A DNA stretch of 64,000 nt from Isoetes taiwanensis (Eukaryota > Streptophyta > Lycopodiopsida > Isoetales > Isoetaceae), in contig JAJEKV010000036.1 of the NCBI GenBank assembly GCA_021234155.1, positions 12,537,426 through 12,601,425 of the forward strand, in the 5' to 3' direction. The position numbers and the translations under genes are program-made. This document shows positions 1-12,384 of the stretch, one piece after another. The stretch's first letter is position 1. The number at the start of each line of letters is the position of its first letter. The notes under the pieces are model-generated. The model was not told where the DNA came from and searched no databases. It saw only the letters and a program-made list of their open reading frames with translations.

Positions 1-3000
1 TGGCTCTGTTAGTTGTTCAATTAATTGGGTGGCTTAATGGATGGTGCACACAACACATGGAGAAGAGATTAGTTTTTCCTGGGGACAAGTAGATGCAAGT
101 CTCTTGCACAATAGGAGACAATTTATTCCTCTTTCCCATGGGTAAAGCAATTGTGTTCTGTAAATCAGATTGATATCCATTAGTGAGCAACTGATTTTTG
201 TGTTGCCACTTCCATCATAGGGCAAAACACACTTAATATCCCATACATGGACTGTGCGACAGATCCATTCTTCTTCGCCAAGCTATCTGCCATAGCAAGA
301 ATGTTTGAAAAGGTCCAACGGATTTCAAAAATGCCTTCAATAGAAATGGAGTGTTTGAGTTCTAGAGGCCGCAAAGTCCGTAGACGGATGCTGTGCTGAC
401 CTTTTTCATGGAACATAGGAATGGAAATTGTTGCAAGGATGTGGAACAGGGTGAGATTATCTGCCATGTTATGATGGGGGGAATTTGTAAGCCATCTCTT
501 CCCCTGTTCTCTTTCACTTCATCCTTTTACTATCTTTTCCTATCCAATTATAACAACAAAGTCGGGAAATTCAATTTTTTGTGAGAGCATTGTCTGTTGG
601 CAACCTCGGAGATTCCTTTCGATGCATCTTTAGTCATTTTGTTACATGGAATATTCAATATTCACCTCCTGTCCGCTGACTTGCCATCAAGTCAAATTTC
701 TTTACATCAATTTCTTAGGTAATTCAGACCTAAACATTTATCTAAGGTGATGGGCAATGAGGTGATGGGCAAGGACGGGTGTTTAACCCTCTCTTAATCT
801 CATGATTATCTCATAATTAGTTCATGTCTGCCCATTTATCTGAGGTAATGGCCTGTTTATCCCCTTCTTAATCTCATAATTATCTCATAATTAATTCATG
901 TCTGCCGAAGTTGGCTCGGAGATTACAGATGCATTCAGTTGCTTTGGTTGATGAAATTAGCTTTTTCGTTGACCTCCAAGGTTGGGAAGCCTATTGATGC
1001 CTTCCTTTATGGAAGTCATTACAGGACCTGAAAAAAGGGCATATATTAGAAAGAAAGTTCTAGACGGGAGTATACGTATTTCTTATGCCTTATTTTGTTC
1101 AAGAAATGTATAATGCCAAGACTACCAAATTGACATAAAATTGTATATCCAAGTGATCGAGCTTAAAAATTGAGTGCAAATAAATTCACGCCTGCTCCAG
1201 CTTGTGACTCGGCCTCAGAAAAATGGTCTTTCTCTTATGATGCAAGTAGATGTATTTCTTGTGCCTTATTTTGTTCAATAAAATGTATTCTTTGTTGCTC
1301 GTGTTGTTTTCAAGTGTCTGACCAGCTTTACTTCAGGTATATTGAGCAGTTTATTATACATTAAAAACAGATCTCCATGGTTGATATACGGCTTTGGCTT
1401 TTGCAATAGAACATTGACACCAACACATATCAGTACAAGGATCTATGAACATGCTGCAGATTGGGATGGATTTCATATCCTCACGTTTTTTCATATAATC
1501 CATCTCTAGGTTTGTTTCAAACAATTGGGGCACAAAGAGTTTGACATCTATTGCAAGGCCGACAATTAGAGAACATATATTGAAGCAGGGCATTTTTGTG
1601 AGAAGGTCGAATCAGCATATTTCATATTCAACACATTGTTGCATTGTGGCATAGTATCATGGAATGCCAGAATTTTACATATGCTCAACAAAACCCAGGC
1701 ATTTTCAGGACCACAGTGGGCTTGATCACTTCATGGGGTAATATAAATGTCAACATGGGAAAATAACATTTTTTATTTTTGTTACTATTCTTTTGCAGAT
1801 GACAAAAAAGACCTTGCAGGCGCCTCTCGCATTAGGAGTAGCCTGTAATATTTTGCAGTTGTGGTTGTTAGGAAGGGCTTTATCCAAAAGAGGAACCCCT
1901 TCATCAAAATGGCTTGGTGATTCAAACTTAGTTTTCTTTAAAGAGGGTTCTTGCTTGATGGAATTGCAATCATAAACGTGGACCTTATAGTCTACATCTC
2001 CTTTTAAGAAACAAGGAATTTGACTCCATGGAGAATATTCTTTAAATCCAAGTATGGCAACTTGTCTCTTTAATAGAATCACCATATTTTGTCATATATA
2101 TTGTTTTTAAGTGCTTTGGCGTGCCATTAAGAATCTCATTAAAAGTTGTTAATAATACAATCATTAATCTTCTAATTATAACACACTATGCCAATTTCAA
2201 AAGTCTCGTACATTGTCGCTAAACGTTTTTAGTTCTATAAGAATGAATGTCCTAAATGATGCATTGCTAAGATCTAGCAGTGTCTCACTTCTAACATTGT
2301 AGAGAAGCATTAAACTTGTACTTATACAATTGCATTTTCTTTTTCTTTCTTTTTTTTTTTTTTTTTTTTTTACGATGCGTCCTATTACATACAAATCTAT
2401 GGTTTTGTGCATTTTAGCCCTTAACATTCTTGGTAAATATGCTTGAAGAACTATATCACTTAGCCTATATGGATGACATGAGAGTCTAATTTGTGTAGGC
2501 AAATGTCAAATGTAAAAACCAAAACAATTTGAATAGCTCTAACATCTCTATTCTCTAAGTTTTATGTCTATATAAAACTCAAGACAATTCAAAAACATAA
2601 TGCTTGCCTTTGAATGGAGCTCCTTCTAATACAATTCCAATATTTTATGCTCGATTAAAAACGCCTTCAAAGAACTTTTCTACTTTTTCTAGTTCTTTTG
2701 GATTTCTTTGTTTGTCAATGTTTTCCTCCAATCTTAAAATAATAATTGGACGCCTCCTTCTCTAATAATAAAACATGAGTATATTAGAACTCAAGCATGG
2801 AACAATGAATAGAACCAAAGTTAAACTCAAAATTTCATCAATAATACATTATTAAACCCAAACATGAATACGATGCAACCTCAATTGAAATGCTCCAAGA
2901 GAGTTTTTTATAAGCACATATATACGTGAGGCACAATAACTAAACAATTTCTTAGAAGAATATAATTCCATATACGCTGGGCACAGCGATCAAAGTAATA

Positions 3001-3204
3001 TTGTTGAACATTAGCAAAACTTTGCGTAAGTTGTGCACATTCTATTTGTGCACATGTGTGTCAATATAACCATTGTAGATAATTCACTATGACAAAAGCA
3101 TCGCAATAAAAAGCATTCCACCATTGGCTTAGAAGGTGTGTATTTGATGCACGTCATTTTGGAGGGATTTTTTCGACATCTGAATTTGCAATTTAATCAC
3201 ATAC
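1..3204. other. AT-rich region without a recognisable gene
   Basis: No conserved domain, RNA gene or complete element is visible here. Two minus-strand reading frames, at 180-467 (95 codons) and 1750-2085 (111 codons), have balanced amino-acid composition, but I recognise no family, and neither has convincing neighbouring exons. A T-homopolymer run lies near 2350-2371. The region directly abuts the left end of the CACTA-like element, so it is the flank into which that element inserted. Confidence 0.5.
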
Positions 3205-3224
3205 CACAACGAAAAAGGTGCTCC
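3205..3224 (+). repeat. Left terminal inverted repeat of CACTA-like element
   Basis: CACAACGAAAAAGGTGCTC matches the reverse complement of the right end with one substitution. The preceding TAC is the putative target duplication. Confidence 0.7.
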
Positions 3225-3229
3225 AATAC

Positions 3230-3700
3230 CCTATAAAATACCCCGCAAAAATGCCTATAAAATCCCCCTTTTCTATTAAAGAACAGGGGATAAAATATAT
3301 TTTTGGAATCGGGGTATTTGGCCACAATCCCCCTTTCCCTCATTTATATGATAATACCCCGTTACGCTAGTGTCGCAATCCCCCAATCAAAGAATGTGAA
3401 TTCATACCCTGTTATAATTCGTAAGATAATACCCTATTCAGGTAATACCTTATTACAAATCATACCCTATTATCATTTGCAAAATAATACCCCATTCCAA
3501 ATAATTCCCCGTTTCAAATAAAACCCCATTCCAAATAATTCCCTGTTTCAAATGATACCCCATTCCAAATAATTCCCTGTTTCAAATAATACCCCATTCT
3601 AAATAACATACCCTGTTTCAAATAATACCCAAATAATACCCCATTCCAAATAACATACCATGTTTCAAATACATACCCTGTTATACCCCATTTCAAAAAC
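3230..3700 (+). repeat. Left subterminal repeat array (AATACCCC type)
   Basis: Degenerate tandem units of about 33-36 bp alternate between a CATTCCAAATAATTCCC half and a TGTTTCAAATAATACCC half. Similar C-rich and A-rich words recur near the other terminus. In CACTA elements such subterminal motifs bind the DNA-binding transposase subunit; that role is inferred here. Confidence 0.65.
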
Positions 3701-4481
3701 AAGTTGATAAGTAACAACTTAAGCAGAGTTAATCAGTAACAAATTGATGAAATATTTTATTATTTAAAAAATAACAGTAACAAACTAATTAGATTTCAAG
3801 AAACAAATTTAATAAACAAAATTCTGCTTGACCAGGCTGTTTCTTAGCAGTTTCCTAGCAGTTAACTGAGAATTCTTGCAGAAAGAGCAAGCGAACTGAT
3901 GGTACTTTATTGAGTGCACTAGAAGTTAACACAGCAGGTCCAGTGGTGTGCCATTTCAGTGAGGATTCAGTGGTGTGCCCATTTATAATTCGATACCATC
4001 TTCCAACAATTTCCAAATTCTCCAACTCATGGCTTCACCCAATTTGCTGGGTTATGCAGGCTGCCCATGCCACAGAAATATTCATGACTCTTCGAGAAAC
4101 GTAAGTCCAGCCACAACGGAATGAATATATCCTAATCTATCTTGATGTGTTCAAAGGTTACATAAACCTCCAATTCAAGCATGTGTCCAAACTTTAATTA
4201 GTTAATGCCACTTCATCTACGTAGAATTTATATACGTAACTAAAATGAACATCTCACACAAGCAAACCTTCAAAGAAGAAAGAAGGCTGACAATATTCCC
4301 AAAATCGGCACTACAAGAAGTTCAAGAAAATAAGAATTTCTCCATAGCCGCACGAAATAAACTAAGACTTGGCCTCAAAACCATACAGACGTTAATAATC
4401 TTTCTTTCTTTCAACTTAAAGAGAAAAGACAGCCATCTATATACTGCAAACTTAGTAGGTGAAACCTAGGTGCATAGATAC

Positions 4482-5447
4482 CTTGTCCCGGATTCAATTA
4501 AATGATTCCATGGCATCTCCGTTGAACAAATGAGGACTTGTAGTATACCTAATGATAAAAATGCAAACTCAACATATCCAACACAAAAATAGCTGGCATA
4601 CCACAGTTAAAAAAAGAAAATCACATTTGATACAAATATGCACCCGCAAGAGAGCCGCAAGAGCGTGTCGCAATTGGTTGACGGTTTAAAGTTGTACGAT
4701 GGCCTCTTTTCCCAACCCAACGTTCATGCAGAACCGGCTGGTCAATGATCCCAAGAACCGGCTGGTCAATGATCCCAAGAACCTGTAAAGAAACTATGTG
4801 CTAAGTCAAAATGAGTACAATTTCGTGTTTGCCTCAGAAGATTTGTAAATTTGCAGTAGAAACTGGAAGAATTCTAATATGTATGGCTGGCCCATACAGC
4901 ATGTTCCTATCTATTCTAACCAGCTGAGACCTGCTGCATGCAAGGCAAATATGTACTTTCCATCATATACTAGTTAGCTTGAATATGAGATATTATCTCA
5001 TACACTAGTGAGCTTGGAATATGAGGTGTTGTCTTCCTAGAAAGCATAAAATTATGCCCAACTGATCCATGAACAATGCATAAATTTTGAAGCACATTAT
5101 GTCTATAAAGGCATTTGTGCAGGCCTTTGGAACATCTCCACGACCAAATTCTGGATATTTCTAGCACTTGGCCTTGCTCTTCTGACAACAGGCTGGAGTG
5201 GCTTCTGGAGGGTGATTGAGACTTATGGAACAACTTCATGCAGCAAGGCAATTAGAGTCCCAAAGACTGGCTTCCCTGCAAACGCCCAAAGCTGGTTCAT
5301 ATGAATTACAAATCAGGAAGAAAGATGAGCTAGTTAAAGGCCACAGAGGCACCTGTAATAAAGCTTTTTGTTCCATCAATGGGGTCTAGCACCCACATGT
5401 ACTCAGATTCATTTGCCTCCCTTGTTAGTCCCCCTTCTTCTCCAAAT
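4482..5447 (-). pseudogene. HISN7: HISN7 (histidinol-phosphate phosphatase, IMP family) fragment, four exons
   Basis: Four consecutive minus-strand exons encode the centre of the plant histidinol-phosphate phosphatase, which removes phosphate from L-histidinol phosphate in plastid histidine synthesis. Exon 5353-5447 holds FGEEGG and the metal-binding WVLDPIDGTKSF motif. Exon 5235-5275 gives GKPVFGTLIALLHE. Exon 4634-4782 gives VLGIIDQP, HERWVG and ATRSC. Exon 4482-4548 gives YTTSPHLF. The introns are 77, 452 and 85 bp, with GT and AG borders and consistent phase. The fourth exon has an in-frame TGA and the third a 24-bp internal duplication. The first exons, and the C-terminal exons with the second metal-binding aspartate, are not found. 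The location inside a CACTA-like element argues for a captured fragment, although a dying resident gene cannot be excluded. Confidence 0.85.
4735..4782 (-). repeat. 24-bp tandem duplication within HISN7 exon
   Basis: A 24-bp unit encoding VLGIIDQP occurs twice in direct succession. It adds eight codons without shifting the frame. The normal enzyme has one copy, so this is a local slippage product. Confidence 0.85.
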
Positions 5448-7260
5448 CTGCAAGTTTGTGGTTGTGCTTTAGTGGTATCCCATTTCTTAAAGACAAACAG
5501 CCAATAGATTTAAGCTAATAGCCCTGATTTAACCTGATTTAAACCTGATTTAAAGAGCCCGCTAGTTCTAAACTCCATGCTTCCACCATGATTTTTTTTC
5601 TTCCAGATCCTTTCACCATTGAATAGGCCGTTTCTTATCTTCCCATGGATCCATGTTTAGTTTCGCTAGATCCTATAGATGATCCATAAGCATTCAGTTG
5701 TGCACCAATCCAGAATATAACTCGTCCTATGAAGAGCCACCGTTCTATGCACCTGTTATATGCAAATATTAATCATAAGGTGTCGCAATGCTGTCTTGTA
5801 GCAGAGCCAGACCATTTTTGACCCAAGCCGATCCCTTGATAGAACCTAAGCCGATTCAAGACAACTATCTGTCTGCCGACACTTGCCACAGCCGTTTAAG
5901 GTTAAAAACGTTTGGTACTCTCCGCCATAGCCTCTTGCAACTTGGTCTACATGACTTGAATACTCGACTTCCGCCGGAGTAAGCATCAGAGGGAAACCTA
6001 CACAATCAAACCCTAAAGTAGACTTGCTCGTTGGCTGCATGTCGAGCATACGAAAATACAGTTTAAGGGAAATGCATACATCGTGGAACCATACTAGGGG
6101 AGGGTGCCCATATATGCCTATATGCCGCAGTTAGTCTTAGAAATGGTATGACCACAATGGACAATAAGAAATGTGAGCCCCCTGACTTTTGCTACCTGGA
6201 ACGGGAGTTCCCGTCAATGGGAACTTCGTCCGAAACGTAGTTACCGGTAGCACCTATATTGGGAACTTTGTTGGAAGTTCCCAAAAAATCTTGACCCTTG
6301 GGAACCGAGTTCTGAATCTGAACCAAGTTCGTAGCTATGCCCCTTGGATGCACTAGGCGTAACCACAAACACTTCCAAACATGTGAATAACCCCTAAACC
6401 TTCAAATCAAGCCTTCAACATAAGCATTCCTTCCCATTCCGACAACCTTGTTGTGCATAACTTGAGGCAGCAATCCATACCCATGCCTGCCAAAATCACC
6501 AAGCAAGCAGCTTAAATATTTTAAATGTAACATCATAGCTACACCTTATTTGCCCATTTCCCTGAACTTTGGCATTTATTCATAGCACGCAGAGGCATGA
6601 TTACAAGATCCATGAACTTTAATCCCTACATCAATGTGCTACATCTACTAACTAGCAATGGACTTAACTAGTCTGTAACTATGTAGCAGCCTCGATTAAC
6701 ACACAAGGAGAGGCCGAAGTTACCAACACTTCTAGCAACATCCAAGTTGCACCAGTGTACTATATGCCCACCGCGACGATCCGAAGCAAAGCACAAGCTA
6801 ACCATAAAGCATAAGGGACATATTCCATCGACGTACTAGTAATTAAAACATCCACAAACTAAGCATACAAATGCCCCATACGTGATGTTGTAAATAACAA
6901 GTCACATGAAGAGAAACGCTTGGTGGAGCCATTAAACAGAATGCCGATATATGAAGCAAAAAAGGTAGCAAAGACAATAAGATGGGATTGTGAAAGCACA
7001 TAAAGAGGCAATGGCAAAACTGAGCGCTAAAATATCCGGAAAGGTAGAAGCAACAAGTGTATCTACATGCTGTGTTCTAGCGATTGCATGCTTCTTGGGT
7101 AGACCAAAGACAATAATCCATTCCGCAAAGCCATCAATGATTCTTCCTCTACCATGCGGATTTCATCGAGACGACCGCGATCGCAGCCCCGCTAACAACA
7201 CAAACACAATATACTTCAAAATACTTCAAAAATTCAACGAAGTCTTTTGCCTTTAAATTT
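5448..7260. other. Interior of CACTA-like element, no gene seen
   Basis: No transposase motif and no further HISN7 exon could be found on either strand. The sequence is mixed in composition and contains only short unsupported reading frames. Confidence 0.5.
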
Positions 7261-7261
7261 A

Positions 7262-7794
7262 CTTTTTAATTGAATACCCTTTTCCTTGAAACTACCATTT
7301 TGCTTGAAAAACCCGTAATTATTGCAATTCTATGTTTTTCTAGTAATTTGCCTTCCTCCTAATCCTCTTTTTATTTAAAGGTACCCCAATCCATTCATAA
7401 ATTTCCTTTTGAACCGGTCCCCATTCTTGAAAATACCCCAATCCATTCGCAAATTCCCTTTTTGAACCAAATTCCCCTTTCCTTGAAAAATACCTCAATA
7501 CATTTGCAAATTCCCTTTGACCAATCCCCCTTTCTTTGTAAATACCCCTCGATGTGCATTTGCAGCCTCCTATTTCTACTAATTCCCCCATTAGATATAC
7601 CCTTTTGTTCAAGAATCTCCTGCTTTCTACTAATTTCCCTTCTATGATATACACCTTTGTTCAAGAATTCCCCGCTGTTTGAAAAATACCCCCGCATAAT
7701 ATACCCCTTTTCTTCAAGAATTCCCCATTGCAAAGAAAATAACCCATTGTTCTCAAGTCCCCCGGTTCATTAAGGGGGGATTTTCCGGGGGATA
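7262..7794 (-). repeat. Right subterminal repeat array
   Basis: Repeated blocks of the type AATACCCC, AATTCCCC and TTCAAGAATTCCCC fill this segment and mirror the left array. The reading frames running through it come from the repetitive, stop-poor sequence and not from a gene. Confidence 0.6.
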
Positions 7795-7814
7795 CGAGCA
7801 CCTTTTTTGTTGTG
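7795..7814 (-). repeat. Right terminal inverted repeat of CACTA-like element
   Basis: Reads GAGCACCTTTTTTGTTGTG on the plus strand, the complement of the left terminus. It is followed by TAC. Confidence 0.7.
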
Positions 7815-7817
7815 TAC

Positions 7818-9289
7818 TACTAAACTCTTATTTGCTTATTAATATGGCATTTAAACTACCAAAACTATTGGCATCACGAGCCCACATGGATGAACCAAAC
7901 GACTATTTATTCTTTCCCCTCCATGAGTTATTTAAATGCAAAATGCACTATGGCTTTTGTTATTATAGCTTTAAATGTTTGATAAAGTTTACCGGAAGGT
8001 TTATATCTGGATTATTGCAATGCCTCATAGCCATCCTAGTTTGGCCACATACTTCTATATTTTAATGGCTGAACTTGTGACTATGGCCGTGCAAAGGAAA
8101 CCGTGACGATATAATGACATTTTTAAGCAAAGATTTTTTTTTATATTTCTTTTAAAGTGTTTTAAAAGAATGGAAAGAAATGTATATTTGTTCAAATTGG
8201 GCGCCCTTGCATGAAACAAAAATAGGGTGTTTTCAGAATGGGCGGTCTGAGACGGATGAATTATGGCTGCAATGGTTGCAAAATGGGCGACTGGCACCTA
8301 TTTGGGCACATGCGGGCGACTGGCGCATTTAGATTCCCATTTTTTTTCCAACATCCCAACTCGCAGTTGTGGCAGGGAACTGGGTTCGCTGGACCACGGT
8401 ATTGGTTGCTAGGCTAACAGAGGGAAAAGAATATATGCGACGAAACTAACTCTTAAATTAATGCTTCAAAGTAAACTCAACAAAAGAATTACCTTGTCTA
8501 CAATGGTTTTAGGGCCCAATCGAATTGCCTCCATCATTCTATGCCAGAGCAGCTAGGGAAGGCTGGCAGAGTATAGGAAGACACCGTTATAATCCGCTCG
8601 AACGCACCGTAACAGCGTGGGAAAGAGCGATTGTTCTATTCGCTATTTACACATGTAGAGGCATGCACATGTCCATAAATTTCTGGCGTCATCCATTAGA
8701 TTTGCGGTTGTTATTGATACCGCTAGAAACAGCTGGATTGAGGCAGATTGATTGCCCACAGATTGATACAGCTAGAAACAGCTGGATCGGATACGTCTAG
8801 GTCTTCTTAATACAACTAGGGCTGGAAAAAACTGGAGTGGATTGTTGTAAGTTTTGGCTCCACAAAATTTCTAAATCCTGTTGCTCCAGGAAAATTCTGC
8901 TGATATACTGCCCCTCTTGAAAAATAGAAGTTGGATCCTAGCAGTAAGGAGACAAGTCTGAGCTAGGGCGGCAAGAGCTAAGGCGGCGATTTCTTCAGAG
9001 ACAGGAAATCGAGAGGGAAGAAATCCAAGGCTATCGCTCACTGTAACCTTATCGCTCACTGTACCCTTTTTTCCATATTTAACAATTTCAACCATTGCAA
9101 AAGCATTCCTGAAACCATTGGATTATCCAAGCAATACATAAAAATAGCCATTGAAATACAGGGACATCAGTTTTAGACCATGTAAACAACACTTTTATAT
9201 TACAGGCAAGAACGATTACATTGACAACACAACATCATGTTGCTGCTGGCAGCATGTTAACCACAGTAACGTGACTCACAACATAATAT
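7818..9289. other. Unassigned intergenic sequence
   Basis: Only short open frames occur. I see no domain, RNA gene or element boundary. Confidence 0.45.
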
Positions 9290-9838
9290 TTACAGACAAA
9301 AGGCTGAGTACATAACATGAAGGTTTAAGAACACACAAACACAAAGCCTGCAACACGATCCAACCCAAGCTGCAACCACCATAACTCTTGAAGCCTGCAT
9401 AGTGCCAGGATGCCTCCCCGCCATACGATCCAGCGCATTCAGATGGCGCACAAGAATACCCTTCAACAGATTCACATGCCCACGGAAACATCGTCTTTGC
9501 CTCAATGAAATTTTCAAATCCTCCATCTCCAAGCACTCCAAAGCATCCTGAATCCTCTGCAAACTGTTGCACAGACTCTCCTTGACATCTCTAATTGCGG
9601 TAAGAACTTCCTTGGACAGCAAATTAACGTCCACATGAACGTGAAAGCACTCAGACTTCTTCCTCACACCACCGTTTACATTGCAGCTCCGCAAATCCTC
9701 AGTTGATTCGCCCTCCAAATCACTGTCTATCTTTATGATCTCACGAGGCAACCCACTATCGCCATCAACACCTACTGCAACCTGATCCACTACCACACCT
9801 ACAAAACAGCAATATGTACATGTCAACATATCAAACAC
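9290..9838 (-). CDS. Hypothetical protein, possible second exon
   Basis: A minus-strand open frame of 182 codons that does not begin with ATG. Its upstream edge contains a plausible 3' splice site (a T-rich run ending in TTTTGTAG near 9801), so it may be an internal or terminal exon. The product has an acidic stretch (around IKIDSDLEGESTEDL), then a helical leucine-rich part, and a cysteine-rich hydrophobic C-terminus. I recognise no family. It follows a second open frame at 9898-10392 on the same strand, separated by about 60 bp. The simplest donor and acceptor pair does not keep the frame, so a two-exon gene is possible but unproven. Confidence 0.35.
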   Translation of the reverse strand: MFDMLTCTYCCFVGVVVDQVAVGVDGDSGLPREIIKIDSDLEGESTEDLRSCNVNGGVRKKSECFHVHVDVNLLSKEVLTAIRDVKESLCNSLQRIQDALECLEMEDLKISLRQRRCFRGHVNLLKGILVRHLNALDRMAGRHPGTMQASRVMVVAAWVGSCCRLCVCVFLNLHVMYSAFCL

Positions 9839-9897
9839 AAAGGCACATGCACTACCTAATCTACATCAACACTCCTACCTAATCTACATCAACACTC

Positions 9898-10392
9898 CTA
9901 ATCTACAGGCTCATAACGGGCATAAGCGGGTGCATCTGTGGGGACATTGTCATCCTTGAAGGCTGCTAACACATCTTCATCATCACTGCCCTCAAGATTA
10001 TTCTCCACTTCATCCCAAATCCGTTTCCTTCTCCTCCCAACACGCTCTACAGGGACAATTCCAGGTGGTGTACCAAAGATCACCGAGCGCACATCCTTAA
10101 TAGAAGCACATCCTGGGTTTAATGTCAGCCTCCAGGCTGCCTCCACCCGCTGCTGTGATATGAATGCGCAGTTCATGGGCAGCACCCAAGCACTGCTCAA
10201 AACAAACTTATGTGTTCTTAACATTGCAGTTACAGCTTGCTCCAAAGATGCACTGAGCTGCTTACCATGGTATAAAACAAAATGTAAAGACACGGATATA
10301 CCACGGATATGCCCGTGACTATAACATGACGACATCCGATAAATACGATGCTCCCCCACCACCTTCCAGATTGGAACATGGGCCACATGCAT
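9898..10392 (-). CDS. Hypothetical protein, 164 codons
   Basis: An ATG-initiated minus-strand frame of 164 codons. The N-terminal part is hydrophobic and histidine-rich. The middle resembles a compact domain (LSSAWVLPMNCAFISQQ onward). The C-terminal part has a basic patch RVGRRRKRIWDE followed by the acidic NNLEGSDDEDVL, a pattern common in nuclear proteins. I do not recognise the family. It could be the first exon of a gene continuing into the frame at 9290-9838. There is no intact promoter evidence, and a transposon-derived origin is equally possible. Confidence 0.38.
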   Translation of the reverse strand: MHVAHVPIWKVVGEHRIYRMSSCYSHGHIRGISVSLHFVLYHGKQLSASLEQAVTAMLRTHKFVLSSAWVLPMNCAFISQQRVEAAWRLTLNPGCASIKDVRSVIFGTPPGIVPVERVGRRRKRIWDEVENNLEGSDDEDVLAAFKDDNVPTDAPAYARYEPVD

Positions 10393-11417
10393 GAATCCGG
10401 CCCTATCCCGCGAGCAACATCGAAAGAAAACTAACTAATACGAAATATCGAACCATTGGAAAAAAACCACTAAAAAAAAACCCATCACCCAATAAAACCT
10501 TAACCAAAAAACCTTAGCAAAAGATCTAGAGCAAACCTTGTCGAGAGGGAAAAAATCCAAGGCTTTTTGCCCTAGCTGATAACGACTCGTGAATGTCGAA
10601 AAAAGAAAAATGAAAGAAAATGAAAAACTATCCTAATATTATTATAGTTATATCGCATGAGGGGGGTTTGTCATGCCCCCTCTTCCACAACCCATGTACA
10701 TGCATACCCCATGGACTCCCTTGAATCCCCGCCGTCTGCTTAAGAGCCAATGGTCCAGATGATGACAGATCATGGGGGATTTATGTATGCATCATGTGTT
10801 GCAGGTGTATGGGGGCATAGGCCATAGTTGCGAACCGTTGGATGAAAATATTGAAGCAAAACTTGGCGGTTGGTTTTGAGCAGGGGATGTATGGGGTGTT
10901 TGAGCAGGGGACGCAAAGAGGGGTTTTGAGATTGGCCGTTGAGATTGGATGTGAATTTGGGGCTTTTCATCTCGATCGTTGAAGATGAAGTTCGAGGTTA
11001 GGGGAACAAGGAACGAGGAGTGAAAGTTTCGTGGTATTTGTCGTGCATTGTTCCTCCCGAGTATTCTCGAAAGCATTCTCGTGGTTCCTAGATTGTGATC
11101 TCCGTGTTTTAGTTATGGTGGCTCTGAGAGCATAAATGTTAAATGTGGTCAGGCACGGGTGGAAGGGGAATGAGGTAAGTAAGGTTGTGGCTTCTTAAAT
11201 GGGTGTGTGTTTTAGTGTTCCGTGGTTTTGTTGGGCTCTTTTGTGATAACCTCGTTGTGGTGATTGAAGGTCTTGGCATTTTGGCGATTGAAGGTTTGTG
11301 ACTTGAATTGAAGTTTGTTGGGGTTCGTGATGAATTTAGCAAAGAGTATGGCATAGAAATATAGACTAGTGGGGTAGATGACATTGTAGGAAGCTTGAAA
11401 GTTAGTTAAATTTGTGA
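10393..11417. other. Unassigned sequence with overlapping minus-strand frames
   Basis: Minus-strand frames at 10792-11076 and 11139-11384 are proline- and serine-rich. The first begins MLSRILGRNN, a basic amphipathic start of the kind seen in organelle-targeted proteins, but nothing after it is recognisable. No confident gene. Confidence 0.3.
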
Positions 11418-12382
11418 ATGCTAAAGAGAAAGAAAGTCACAGGTAAGATTGCATTGAAATTGTGGACATGCAAAATGATAATCAACAAAATTCAATTAAC
11501 AAGTATTGAGATGATCTACTTACCAGATTCAAGGACTATATGAGAGTTTATGCAGATTACAAAGGAGTAATGATCTTCAAGCACATGCTATCTTCTAATT
11601 CGAAAGTGCATAAAGAGAAAGAAAGTCAAGGTAAGATTGCATTGAAATTGTGGACATGCAAAATGATAATCAACAAAATTCAATTAACAAGTATTGAGAT
11701 GATCTACTTACCGATTCAAGGATTATATGAGAGTTTATGCATTACAAAGGAGTAATGATCTTCAAGCACATGCTATCTTCTAATTCGAAAGTGCATAGTG
11801 TTTCCCGAGAAGAGTTAGTGTAGGCAGATGTGTTGATATATGGGTGGCATATACTATGATGGCAAAAAATATGTTGGTGTCAAGTATATCACATTTTCAT
11901 AAGAAAGGGGAAAAAAAAAAGGAATTGTGCGTATGAATCCGTGTGTTTGTAAGTACAACATTAAGGAGTCTGATTGAGTAATCTTGAAATAACTACTTAT
12001 ACATTAGTTGTTGAGACGACTCTTGGTCATGGATTTCGGAGAATTCCCATATTGGTTACGGATTTCTTTCATATGGTTGTCAAGTTGTCCTGTTTAATAT
12101 CTTCGTATATTTGGAAGTAGTGAAAGTTTGAAACTTAATTATAAAATTGATCTACTTACCAGATTCGAAGGATTATATGAGAGTTTATGCACATTACAAA
12201 GGAGTAATGATCTTGAAGCATATGCTATCTTCTAATTCGAGTGCATAGTGTTTCCTGAGAAGAGTTAGTGTAGGCAGATGTGTTGGATATATGGGTGGCA
12301 TATATTATCATGGCAAAGAAATATGTTGGTGCTGTTATATCACATTTTGATAAGAAAGGGGGGAAAAAAAAAAGGGAATTGT
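11418..12382 (+). repeat. Duplicated AT-rich segments (three partial copies)
   Basis: A segment that starts near AAAGAGAAAGAAAGTCA and ends near TCTAATTCGAAAGTGCAT occurs at about 11418-11612 and again at 11613-11798, a tandem duplication of roughly 190 bp. The downstream part, including GAAGAGTTAGTGTAGGCAGA and an A-rich run, recurs diverged at about 12149-12382. No coding capacity is evident. Confidence 0.75.
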
Positions 12383-12384
12383 CC

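Larger units (their letters stand above)
3205..7814. mobile_element. CACTA-like non-autonomous DNA transposon
   Basis: The two ends are inverted repeats: the left end reads CACAACGAAAAAGGTGCTC and the reverse complement of the right end reads CACAACAAAAAAGGTGCTC. Both are flanked by the trinucleotide TAC (3202-3204 and 7815-7817), which fits a 3-bp target-site duplication. Both ends also carry arrays of short AATACCCC-rich subterminal repeats. CAC-initiated ends, 3-bp duplications and subterminal repeat arrays are hallmarks of the CACTA (CMC/En-Spm) superfamily. The left end departs from the usual CACTA start (CACAA), so the class is inferred. No transposase is visible, so it would depend on a partner. 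It contains exons of a host HISN7 gene on the minus strand, which suggests gene capture. Confidence 0.68.
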
